From contig JBDSJC010000016.1 in the NCBI GenBank assembly GCA_039917655.1, forward strand, positions 1-13,609: a stretch of DNA of 13,609 nucleotides. The letters are read 5' to 3'. The notes below the pieces were generated by a model. The model saw only the letters and a program-made list of their open reading frames with translations. It had not been told where the DNA came from and searched no databases. How positions within the stretch are numbered: the first letter of the stretch is position 1; every line of letters starts with the position of its first letter. Origin of the DNA: PNKC01 sp039917655. GTDB lineage: Bacteria > Chloroflexota > Dehalococcoidia > Tepidiformales > Tepidiformaceae. Made by a program: the position numbers and the translations under genes. Below, one piece after another: positions 1 to 6,665 of the stretch.

Positions 1-156
1 ATTCGTGTGCGGCAAGCTCTGACCTACTCCCTGAACCGCAAGGCGATCCTCGAGGGGATTTACTTCGGCATCGGTGAGCTAGCGAACGGGCCGATCACCG
101 CCGCTAGCTGGGCCTACAACGAATCCCGATATGGTGCTCGGGGGAGTGTTCGCTAA
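1..156 (+). pseudogene. C-terminally truncated family 5 ABC solute-binding protein fragment
   Basis: Frame 1 is open from the window edge to TAA at 154-156. It reads IRVRQALTYSLNRKAILEG, then GPITAASWAYNE. This matches the hinge region of SBP_bac_5 proteins and lines up with the intact solute-binding protein further on in this window (PRLRRAIGRALDKPAILKA, then GPIAAGTWAFNP). In that protein about 180 residues follow this point, but here the frame ends only 10 residues after WAYNE. At the break, a +1 reading gives AYN then PD, which suggests a small indel, but no long SBP_bac_5 continuation is visible after it in any frame. The 5' part lies outside the window, so whether the upstream half is intact is unknown. 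I infer a frameshifted or deleted paralogue of the intact importer gene. A rare short protein is less likely. Confidence 0.7.
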
Positions 157-235
157 GCGACGATCCAGCGCGCCCCGCTAGCACGACGCTAAGAATGAGG
201 GCGTTAGTTGAGGGCCATCGTCGAACCGCCATTCT

Positions 236-263
236 CCCCTCTCCCTCCGCTGTGGGAGAGGGG
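236..263. repeat. REP-like GC-rich inverted repeat (stem 10 bp, loop 8 nt)
   Basis: CCCCTCTCCC (236-245) and GGGAGAGGGG (254-263) form a perfect 10-bp stem around TCCGCTGT, followed by ACGGGGGTGAGGGTCC. This resembles the intergenic CCCTCTCCC/GGGAGAGGG...GGGTGAGGG elements dispersed in many GC-rich bacterial genomes, whose spurious translations read LTP-PSP-like. A smaller GTTGC-CGA-GCAAC inverted repeat sits at 284-296. Both lie just downstream of the SDR gene on the minus strand, between it and the broken solute-binding protein gene, so they may also end the leftward transcript. There is no T tract for a classical intrinsic terminator. Confidence 0.7.
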
Positions 264-318
264 ACGGGGGTGAGGGTCCGCGCGTTGCCGAGCAACCGCT
301 CTATTTCTCAACTTTGTA

Positions 319-1119
319 CTAGGAGGCGATTTGGGAGCGGGAGATCATGCCGCCATCCACAACGAGGTCGTGGCAATTGATGAAGCTCCCCTCGTCAGAC
401 GCCAGGAACACGGCGGCGTTGGCAATATCGACAGGGTAGCCGCTGCGCGGTAGGACCGTGGCGCGGCTGAGGCTGCTGACGAGCTTCTTCATCTTCGCCT
501 CGTCGTGGGCCTGCTCCAGGTGGCGCGAAGCTTCAGAACCGCCGTAGAAAATCGGTGTGGCTATGGCGCCTGGAGAGATGGCGTTCACGGTAACGCCGAA
601 TGCGCCGAGTTCGGCGCCCGCCACCATCGAGAGTTGAGTGACGGCCGCTTTAGCACCGCTGTAAAGGTAGCCTCCCATATCCGACCGCAGAGCGGCGACG
701 CTGGAGTTGTTGATGATCGCTCCACTGCCCTGTGCCTTCATGATCGGGGCGGCGTGCTTCATACCGAAAACCACGCTGCCAACCAGGAGGTCCATGGCGC
801 CGCGGAAGTCTTCGATGGTCACCGTTTCGAGGCTCCCTCGCGAGGATGCCCCAGCGTTGTTGAACAGGCAGTCCAGCCGTCCGAACGCGGAGACCGCCGC
901 CCGGATGGTTTCCGCGACCTCGTCCTCGTGCGTGACGTCGGCGCGCAGGAAGCGGCAGCTGTCGCCGAGTTCGGCCGCCAACGCCTCTCCTGCTTCTACC
1001 GAGCGTCCACAGAACATCACGCGCGCGCCCTCTTCGACGAATCGTTTGACGGTGGCCTCGCCGATTCCGCTCGTACCGCCCGTGATGACGGCCACTTTGC
1101 CCTGGAGGCGGTTGCCCAT
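319..1119 (-). CDS. SDR-family NAD(P)-dependent dehydrogenase
   Basis: A 266-residue classical short-chain dehydrogenase/reductase, a cytosolic oxidation or reduction enzyme for a hydroxyl/keto group. The cofactor motif TGGTSGIG is at residues 13-20, NNAG at 87-90, the catalytic Ser near 140 and YSGAK (Tyr153, Lys157) after it. SPGAIATP (182-189) and the C-terminal FINCHDLVVDGG are family hallmarks. The usual Asn of the N-S-Y-K tetrad is not evident in the DLLVGSV stretch. The ATG at 1119 is chosen because GAGGAAAG precedes it at normal spacing; a longer reading to 1272 would overlap the carboxyltransferase gene by 95 bases. It is the third gene of a leftward operon, 58 bases after the carboxyltransferase. 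It probably acts on an acyl-CoA or alcohol intermediate of the same pathway (inference). Exact substrate cannot be read from sequence. Confidence 0.93.
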   Translation of the reverse strand: MGNRLQGKVAVITGGTSGIGEATVKRFVEEGARVMFCGRSVEAGEALAAELGDSCRFLRADVTHEDEVAETIRAAVSAFGRLDCLFNNAGASSRGSLETVTIEDFRGAMDLLVGSVVFGMKHAAPIMKAQGSGAIINNSSVAALRSDMGGYLYSGAKAAVTQLSMVAGAELGAFGVTVNAISPGAIATPIFYGGSEASRHLEQAHDEAKMKKLVSSLSRATVLPRSGYPVDIANAAVFLASDEGSFINCHDLVVDGGMISRSQIAS

Positions 1120-1177
1120 TTGTTCTTTCCTCAATCGAGTTTGGATCGGGATGCTCGCTTCGAACCTGTTCTCGCCC

Positions 1178-2773
1178 CTATGGGCGGTAGGGGACAGCGG
1201 TTTGCCCAAGTTGAGAACGGAGGATCGGCTGCGCATCCTCCACAAACGCGCACAGGAGGCGCCGCGTATCACGGGGGTCGATGACGTCCTGGCCTGTAGC
1301 TTCGGCCGTCCGGAATGGCGAGGCGATCGCTTTCAGGCGACCCTCGATCTCCGCCAGCTTAGCCGCCGGGTCAGCAGACGTTTCGATTTCTCGCCGGTAG
1401 GCCGCGGCGACACCGCCTTCGATGTGCATCGAGCCCCAGTTCGCCGACGGCCAGGCGTACCGCTGGAACATGCCCGAGGGCCGATGATGGCACTGCCCCG
1501 CGACTCCGTAGAGCTGATTGACCACAACGGTTGCCCACGGCATCTGGCTATCGCAGGTGACCATGACAAGCCTCGCCCCGGCGCGCTCTATCCCCGCCCG
1601 TTCAGATTCGACACCAACCATGAAGCCTGGCTCATCGGCGAAGGAGATGAGCGGGATGTGGAACGTGTCGCAGAGCTGGATGAGGCGCATCACCTTCTCG
1701 CCGGCCGCAACATCCGTGGCCGCGCCGAAAAGGGGATTGTTCGCCATCACGCCGACCGGATAGCCATGGAGCCTGGCGAGGCCGGTGATGCGGGCGCGGC
1801 CGTATCCCGGCGCGATCTCGAAGAACGACTCGCGATCAACCACGTCTTCGACGATGTGCCGGGCGTTGTATGCGCGACGCCGATTGCGGGGGATGATGCT
1901 GAGGAGGCGTTCCTCGCGCCGCGCGGGCTCGTCGCCGCAGCCCAGCCGCGGCGCCATCTCCCAGACATTGCTCGGGAGGTAGCTGAGGAACGACCGGATC
2001 ATACCGAGCGCTTCCGCCTCGGACTCGGCGAGGTTGTCGATCACCCCGCTTTGAGCGGTGTGCATCTCATAGCCGCCCAGTTCTTCCTTGGTCACGTCGT
2101 AGCCCAGCGCCGCTTTCACTACCGGCGGGCCACCTGGGAAAAGCTGGCTCGTGCCCTTCACCATCACATTGAAGTGGGAGAGGCAGGCGTTCACCGCCGG
2201 CAGACCGGCAACGGAGCCGAGAACCGCCGAGACGACCGGCACGGCGCGGAGCAACTGGACGTCGGGGGCGGTAAACGAATTTCCGTCCGGCAGGTAGGTG
2301 CGGCCCAGCTCTTCGAAGGAGCGGACGCTGCCTCCGGCGGCGTCGAGGAGCCGCACGTATGGCACCCGCCATTCCAGTGCACGCTGGCTCGCGGGAAGCT
2401 CCATCCCGAGACCGCCGTGAGAGCCACCCCCGCTCCCGCCACGAACGGTGAAGTCCCCGCCGTTGAGGATCGCCTTACGGCCGTTCAACTGGCAGAAGCC
2501 CGTGACTGCCGCCTTCGGCGTGATCCTTTCGAGCTTGCCATCAACGTACTCGGCGCTGCCCATGAGGCCCATGAACTCGGCGAAGCTGCCGGGATCGGCC
2601 AGCTGGTCGATTCGCTCGCGGACGGTGAGCTTGCCCTGGGCGTGTTGCCGGGCGATGCCTTCCTCTCCGCCCATCTTTGCCGCGAACTGTCGCCGTTGCT
2701 TTAGCTCCTGCAGTTCGGGCTCCCAGCCACGCGACTGCGCGGCCTCGCGGCCCTCGTTTTCGATGGCCGTCAC
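1178..2773 (-). CDS. Acyl-CoA carboxyltransferase (carboxylase beta-type subunit)
   Basis: A 531-residue protein of the acetyl/propionyl/methylcrotonyl-CoA carboxylase beta family, which moves CO2 between biotin and an acyl-CoA. The N-terminal signature is GIARQHAQGKLTVRERIDQL (39-58), followed by a glycine-rich stretch (112-123). In the C-terminal half NNPLFGAATDVAAGEK (345-360) and CDTFHIPLISFADEPGF (368-384) match the second crotonase-like lobe. Length is normal for the family. The LLDAAGGSVRSF region differs from the DSGGARIQEG of propionyl-CoA carboxylases and looks somewhat nearer the methylcrotonyl/geranyl-CoA type, so the substrate is open. The GTG start (2773-2771) overlaps the biotin carrier's TGA (2772-2770) as GTGA, which implies translational coupling; no strong Shine-Dalgarno is seen. 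No biotin carboxylase gene is in the window. A decarboxylase or transcarboxylase role is an alternative. Confidence 0.93.
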   Translation of the reverse strand: MTAIENEGREAAQSRGWEPELQELKQRRQFAAKMGGEEGIARQHAQGKLTVRERIDQLADPGSFAEFMGLMGSAEYVDGKLERITPKAAVTGFCQLNGRKAILNGGDFTVRGGSGGGSHGGLGMELPASQRALEWRVPYVRLLDAAGGSVRSFEELGRTYLPDGNSFTAPDVQLLRAVPVVSAVLGSVAGLPAVNACLSHFNVMVKGTSQLFPGGPPVVKAALGYDVTKEELGGYEMHTAQSGVIDNLAESEAEALGMIRSFLSYLPSNVWEMAPRLGCGDEPARREERLLSIIPRNRRRAYNARHIVEDVVDRESFFEIAPGYGRARITGLARLHGYPVGVMANNPLFGAATDVAAGEKVMRLIQLCDTFHIPLISFADEPGFMVGVESERAGIERAGARLVMVTCDSQMPWATVVVNQLYGVAGQCHHRPSGMFQRYAWPSANWGSMHIEGGVAAAYRREIETSADPAAKLAEIEGRLKAIASPFRTAEATGQDVIDPRDTRRLLCAFVEDAQPILRSQLGQTAVPYRP

Positions 2774-2982
2774 TCGAGCACCATCAGGACGGTGCCATCC
2801 AGGACCTGGTCTCCCACGGAGACGAACACTTGCCGCACCGCGCCCGCGATCGGCGCTTGGACCGGGAGCTCCATTTTCATCGACTCGATAACCATTAGCT
2901 CGTCTCCCGCGCCAACGGACTCGCCCGCGGCGACTAAGACTTCAATGATGCGGCCCTGCATTGCCGAACGCACTTCTAACAA
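2770..2982 (-). CDS. Biotin carboxyl carrier domain protein (biotin/lipoyl attachment)
   Basis: A free-standing 70-residue biotinyl domain. The motif ESMKME (33-38) contains Lys36, the residue biotinylated by BirA-type ligase, and APIAGAVRQVFVSVGDQV is the second half of the hammerhead fold. It would carry carboxybiotin to the carboxyltransferase encoded immediately downstream, with which it overlaps. The TTG at 2982 is chosen as start: AAGGCGG lies 6 bases upstream, and the resulting MLEVRSAMQGRI begins where the domain normally does. A GTG three codons in is the alternative. It is the first gene of the leftward operon and transcribes away from the solute-binding protein gene. In most carboxylases this domain is fused to or adjacent to biotin carboxylase; here it is not. 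Confidence 0.9.
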   Translation of the reverse strand: MLEVRSAMQGRIIEVLVAAGESVGAGDELMVIESMKMELPVQAPIAGAVRQVFVSVGDQVLDGTVLMVLE

Positions 2983-3010
2983 GAACTACCGCCTTGATTG
3001 CAACGAGACT

Positions 3011-3028
3011 GATTTCCTTCGAGGAAAC
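3011..3028. promoter_or_regulatory. Operator-like site 1: GATTTCC-N5-GGAAAC
   Basis: GATTTCC (3011-3017), spacer TTCGA, GGAAAC (3023-3028). The TTTCC/GGAAA arms are inverted repeats. All 13 non-spacer bases recur at 3105-3122, including the asymmetric flanks. The site overlaps the proposed -10 of the leftward biotin carrier promoter and the expected transcription start. A regulator bound here would block the leftward operon. The IclR protein of the rightward operon is the leading candidate binder (inference). Confidence 0.5.
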
Positions 3029-3078
3029 ATAGTCCCCGGGGAAGCCGTATTGCAAGTTGCTTTGTCCCCGCCTACCGT
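3026..3078. promoter_or_regulatory. Candidate back-to-back promoters sharing a palindromic TTGCAA -35
   Basis: TTGCAA (3050-3055) is its own reverse complement, so it can serve as -35 in both directions. Rightward: 17 bases later TACCGT (3073-3078) is a weak -10. Leftward: 18 bases away on the minus strand TATGTT (3031-3026) is a better -10. The perfect palindrome TCCCCGGGGA (3033-3042) lies in the leftward spacer. The position fits the 155-bp gap between two diverging operons. The match to sigma-70 consensus is only partial, and no promoter data exist here. Confidence 0.3.
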
Positions 3079-3104
3079 ATGCCTCACCTGGTTCTTCCGG
3101 GGAC

Positions 3105-3122
3105 GATTTCCGTATGGGAAAC
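3105..3122. promoter_or_regulatory. Operator-like site 2: GATTTCC-N5-GGAAAC
   Basis: GATTTCC (3105-3111), spacer GTATG, GGAAAC (3117-3122): the second copy of the site at 3011-3028. Centres are 94 bp apart, about nine helical turns, so both copies face the same side of the DNA. It ends 5 bases before the AGGG ribosome binding site of the solute-binding protein gene. It abuts CGGGGAC (3098-3104), which pairs with GTCCCCG (3064-3070) as a 7-bp inverted repeat in the same leader. Confidence 0.5.
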
Positions 3123-3137
3123 TGCGAGGGTACGAAC

Positions 3138-4787
3138 ATGGCCGTGGGACGAAGCGACAATTACTGGACCCGAAACTTGAAGCGGCGGGCCGTACTCAGA
3201 GCGGGCCTTATTGGGTCCGTTGGAGCCTCAGCGTATGCGTTGGTCGGTTGCGGCGATGATGGCGGTTCGAAGAGCGGCGCGTCTGGGTCGCCGACGGCTG
3301 CTTCCAACGCGACAGCGGCAGCCTTACCCAAGGGCGGCTCGCTGACGGCATTGCTGGCGAGCGATCCGACCAGCTTGGACCCTCACTTCGGTCAAGGCGG
3401 CGGCGACCATCAGTTCTTCTGGATGATCCATGACAACCTGGTCAACTACAATCAGAAGGGCGAGTTGGACGCGAGCATTTCGCTCGCTGAGAAATGGGAG
3501 CAGCCAGAGCCGACCACGATCACGATGAAGCTCCGAAGCGGGATCAACTTCCACGACGGCACGCCGTTCAACGCCGCCGCCGTGAAGTTCAACATCGAAC
3601 GAGCCCAGTCAGACAAGTCCGCTGCGAAGTCCCAGATGCTAGCGATATCGAAGGTCGAGGCGATCAGCGACACCGACCTCCGTCTCACCCTGAACAAGCC
3701 AAATGCTGCGATCCTGACCCTCCTGGGAGATCGCGGCGGGGCGATCGTCTCGCCGGCAGCCGTTCAGAAGTACGGAGACCAGCTTGCCCGAAACCCTGTG
3801 GGCACAGGCAAGTTCGTATTCAAAGAGTGGGCGCAGAGTGACCACATCTTGGTCACCAGGAATCCGTCGTACTGGGGCAAGGACGCCTCGGGCACCGTCT
3901 TGCCGTACCTCGATCAGGTCCGCGTCAACATCGTCCCTGATGCGACCGTGCAACTAGCAAACCTCGAAGCCGGTACCGTCGATTTGGTTCTCCTTCCCGC
4001 TGGAGACATCGATCGATTCGAAAAGAATGAGAAGTTCCAGGTTACGCAATCAGTCACAGGCTCGGGATGGTCGGGGACCTACGCTAACCAGTCGTTGAAG
4101 CCAATCGATGACCCGCGGCTTCGCCGCGCGATCGGCCGCGCCCTCGATAAGCCGGCCATCCTGAAGGCCGTCCAGTTCGGCCGTGGCGCTGTTGGGATCG
4201 GGCCAATCGCGGCCGGGACGTGGGCGTTTAACCCCAACCTCAAAGGCCTTGACTTAGACCTCGCTGAAGCCAAGAAAGAGCTCTCCGCGAGCGGCTATCC
4301 GGACGGGCTGAAAATCGAAATGATCACAATCAACACTCAGCCGTACTTGCAGCATTCCGAGCTCTGGAAGCAGATGCTGAGCAAGATCGGTGTGGACATC
4401 ACCATCGTGCCACTGGCTGTGGCAGAGCTAACCAGCCGCACGTTCGTGAAGAAGGACGCGGCAATGCAGCTCGCTGGCTTCTCGCTGCGAGCTGACCCAG
4501 ACGGCACGGTCTCCGAGACACTGAGGTCTGACGGGTTCTACAACAGCGGGCATCGGCCCAACGCCGAACTCGATGACCTCATCGACAAGGCCCGCGAGAC
4601 CTACGTCCAGGCGGAGCGCAAGTCTTTCTACGATAAGATCCAACAAATTGCGATCGACCAGGTCTACGACTGGTACGTCTACTACGGCTTCTCGTACGCA
4701 GCCACGCCGAAGTCGATTTTGAATATGGGCCAGTTCTATGGCGGCGAGACGAAGCCACGGTTCGGTAACCTGGCCAAGAAAGCCTGA
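3138..4787 (+). CDS. ABC importer solute-binding protein, family 5 (Tat lipoprotein)
   Basis: A 549-residue extracytoplasmic binding protein of the SBP_bac_5 (Dpp/Opp/Nik) family. The signal has a twin-arginine element KRRAVLR (15-21), a hydrophobic stretch and lipobox LVGC with Cys38, so it is probably exported folded and lipid-anchored. A Gly/Ser/Asp/Thr-rich linker follows. DPTSLDPHF, then WEQPEPTTITMKLRSGINFHDGTPF and GTGKFVFKEW, are typical of the family. The ATG at 3138 is chosen because AGGG (3127-3130) lies 7 bases upstream; the ATG at 3114 falls inside the operator-like repeat and has no ribosome binding site. It is the first gene of a six-gene operon. Family members bind peptides, nickel, opines, sugars or organic acids. 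The CoA-transferase neighbours point to a carboxylic acid (inference). Confidence 0.95.
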   Translation: MAVGRSDNYWTRNLKRRAVLRAGLIGSVGASAYALVGCGDDGGSKSGASGSPTAASNATAAALPKGGSLTALLASDPTSLDPHFGQGGGDHQFFWMIHDNLVNYNQKGELDASISLAEKWEQPEPTTITMKLRSGINFHDGTPFNAAAVKFNIERAQSDKSAAKSQMLAISKVEAISDTDLRLTLNKPNAAILTLLGDRGGAIVSPAAVQKYGDQLARNPVGTGKFVFKEWAQSDHILVTRNPSYWGKDASGTVLPYLDQVRVNIVPDATVQLANLEAGTVDLVLLPAGDIDRFEKNEKFQVTQSVTGSGWSGTYANQSLKPIDDPRLRRAIGRALDKPAILKAVQFGRGAVGIGPIAAGTWAFNPNLKGLDLDLAEAKKELSASGYPDGLKIEMITINTQPYLQHSELWKQMLSKIGVDITIVPLAVAELTSRTFVKKDAAMQLAGFSLRADPDGTVSETLRSDGFYNSGHRPNAELDDLIDKARETYVQAERKSFYDKIQQIAIDQVYDWYVYYGFSYAATPKSILNMGQFYGGETKPRFGNLAKKA

Positions 4788-4796
4788 GAACAAACG

Positions 4797-5747
4797 GTGT
4801 GGCGTTACGTTCTCCAGCGGCTCTTGGCCCTCATTCCGGTGGTCTTCATCGTATCCATCGTAACGTTCGCTTTCATTCACCTCTTGCCGGGCGATCCGGT
4901 CGTGGCCCTGATGGGCCCGGAGGCTGGAAATGCCTCGCCGGAACGCATTGAAGCGCGCAGGCACGAACTGGGACTCGATCGCGCGCTGGTAGTGCAGTAC
5001 GTGGATTGGGTTGGGAACGCCGTCCGGGGCGACCTTGGCGTATCGGCGGTCACCAATCAGAAAGTATCCGAGGCGCTTTCGGATCGGTTCCCGGTAACGT
5101 TGCACCTTGCGTTGGCCTCGCTCCTGGTTGCCGTCATTATCGCGGTGCCAGCCGGAATCACCTCGGCCTACAGGCGGAATACCCCGCTCGACCGGGTGCT
5201 GACCATCCTCGCCCTGACCGGGGTTGCCATGCCGAGTTTTTGGCTGGGCATCCTCCTCATCCTCTTGTTCGCGGTGCAGTTTCAGTGGTTGCCCCCGTCC
5301 GGCTTCGTTTCGATTACGACCGACCCGCTAGAGTGCCTGAGGCACCTCGTGCTGCCGGCGATCGCACTGGGGACAGTCCAGTCAGCGGTGATCATGCGGC
5401 AAGTCCGGTCTAGCCTCCTGGAAGTCCTCCGCGAAGACTACGTGCGGACCGCCCGTGCCAAAGGGCTAAATGAACGCAAGGTCATCGTTGGGCATGCCCT
5501 CCGAAACGCGATGCTCCCCGTCGTGACCGTTGTGGGTATCCAGGTGAGTGCTTTGCTTGGCGGGTCGGTGGTGGTCGAGACCGTGTTCGCGATGCCCGGA
5601 TTGGGCCGCTACGCCGTCGATGCGATCTTCATCCGCGACTACCCAGTGGTGCAAGCGGTGGTGCTGGTCACTGCACTCATTGTGGTCTTATCCAGCCTCA
5701 TGACCGACTTGAGCTACGCATTGCTCGACCCACGGATTCGGTACTAA
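4797..5747 (+). CDS. ABC importer permease, DppB/OppB type
   Basis: A 316-residue inner-membrane permease. It has the N-terminal signature of the family: a short cytoplasmic MWRYVLQRLL, a first membrane segment (about 10-30) ending in LLPGDPV, then a periplasmic region with LGLDRALVVQYVDWV. Further hydrophobic segments are near 103-123, 134-160, 183-200, 240-262 and 284-303. The EAA loop that docks on the ATPase is at 214-241 (DYVRTARAKG through HALRNAMLP). Start is GTG at 4797, 9 bases after the upstream stop, with only a weak GAGAA upstream. The stop TAA overlaps the next ATG by one base (TAATG). The ATPase partners it needs are not in this operon. Confidence 0.95.
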   Translation: MWRYVLQRLLALIPVVFIVSIVTFAFIHLLPGDPVVALMGPEAGNASPERIEARRHELGLDRALVVQYVDWVGNAVRGDLGVSAVTNQKVSEALSDRFPVTLHLALASLLVAVIIAVPAGITSAYRRNTPLDRVLTILALTGVAMPSFWLGILLILLFAVQFQWLPPSGFVSITTDPLECLRHLVLPAIALGTVQSAVIMRQVRSSLLEVLREDYVRTARAKGLNERKVIVGHALRNAMLPVVTVVGIQVSALLGGSVVVETVFAMPGLGRYAVDAIFIRDYPVVQAVVLVTALIVVLSSLMTDLSYALLDPRIRY

Positions 5748-6658
5748 TGATCGGGCCAACGGCGCCGGTTTCCGATCTCAGCCTGCGACGCGAAACGCGT
5801 TCCCAATTCTGGACGCAGGGCGGCGGAGCGGTCCTCCGCAGGTTGGCGGGCGATCCGGTGACGGCCGTCGCCATGAGCGTGCTCATGCTGCTTGTGCTCG
5901 TCGCGATTTCCGCGCCCCTGATAGCGCCGTTCGACCCATCCGAGATCGACCCGCTCAACGCCCTCCAGCATCCATCATCAGGTCATCTGCTAGGCTCGGA
6001 CGAAAACGGCCGCGACACCCTGAGCCGCCTTATCTACGGCTCTCGAGTCTCACTCATGGTCGGGTTGATTGCGGTTTCCGTTGCGGTCGTTGTCGGGGTC
6101 CCGTTGGGGCTCGTTGCCGGCTACAGTGGCAAGATTCTCGATTCGGTCATCATGCGCGCCATGGACGCTATCCTGGCTTTCCCGGCCATCATCCTTGCCC
6201 TCGCAATCGTCGCCGTGCTGGGGACCGGGCTGCCCCAGATAATGGTCGCTATCGGCATCACCAGTATTCCGCTCTACGCCCGCCTCGTGCGTGCGCAGGT
6301 GCTATCCCTAAAGGAACAGGACTTTGTCATGGCCGCTCGAGCGATGGGCGCTCCGGTTCCGCGCATTTTGTTTCGACACATCCTACCCAATGCCATCGCC
6401 CCAATCGTCATCGCTGCATCGCTTGGCCTGGCGTTCGCCATCCTCGCCGAGGCCGGATTAAGCTTCCTCGGGCTTGGCGTTCAACCCCCCACGCCGACCT
6501 GGGGCGGCATGCTCCAGAAGGGCCTCCCGCGCATCTACCAGGCGCGTGAACTCGCGATCTTTCCCGGAATTGCGATCTTCATAACTGTACTTGCGCTAAA
6601 CATCGTGGGCGATGCCCTCCGCGATGCGCTTGACCCCAAGCTCCGTGGCAGGCTCTGA
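5747..6658 (+). CDS. ABC importer permease, DppC/OppC type
   Basis: A 303-residue permease, partner of the preceding DppB-type subunit. An N-terminal cytoplasmic tail precedes the first membrane segment (about 41-60, ending IAPFDP), which is the OppC_N arrangement. The hallmark HLLGSDENGRDTLSRLIYGS is at 80-99. The EAA loop is at 192-215 (DFVMAARAMG through HILPN), and AEAGLSFLGLGVQPPTPTWG (234-253) is strongly conserved in DppC proteins. The ATG shares one base with the upstream stop (TAATG), which implies coupled translation, and no separate ribosome binding site is seen. In complete Dpp operons dppD and dppF follow; here a CoA transferase gene follows after 7 bases. Confidence 0.95.
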   Translation: MIGPTAPVSDLSLRRETRSQFWTQGGGAVLRRLAGDPVTAVAMSVLMLLVLVAISAPLIAPFDPSEIDPLNALQHPSSGHLLGSDENGRDTLSRLIYGSRVSLMVGLIAVSVAVVVGVPLGLVAGYSGKILDSVIMRAMDAILAFPAIILALAIVAVLGTGLPQIMVAIGITSIPLYARLVRAQVLSLKEQDFVMAARAMGAPVPRILFRHILPNAIAPIVIAASLGLAFAILAEAGLSFLGLGVQPPTPTWGGMLQKGLPRIYQARELAIFPGIAIFITVLALNIVGDALRDALDPKLRGRL

Positions 6659-6665
6659 GGCAGCT

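Noticed and set aside
151..193. Direct repeat CGCTAAG at 151-157 and 187-193
   Set aside because: Seven bases is short enough to arise by chance, and no insertion sequence or target-site duplication is associated with it.
505..2704. Long plus-strand open frames across 505-1284 and 707-2704
   Set aside because: They lie antisense to the SDR and carboxyltransferase genes, are rich in Arg/His/Ala with no domain, and are expected shadows of GC-rich codons.
4428..5105. Minus-strand 225-codon frame
   Set aside because: Antisense to the solute-binding protein and permease genes, which have full family motifs; no ribosome binding site or domain seen.
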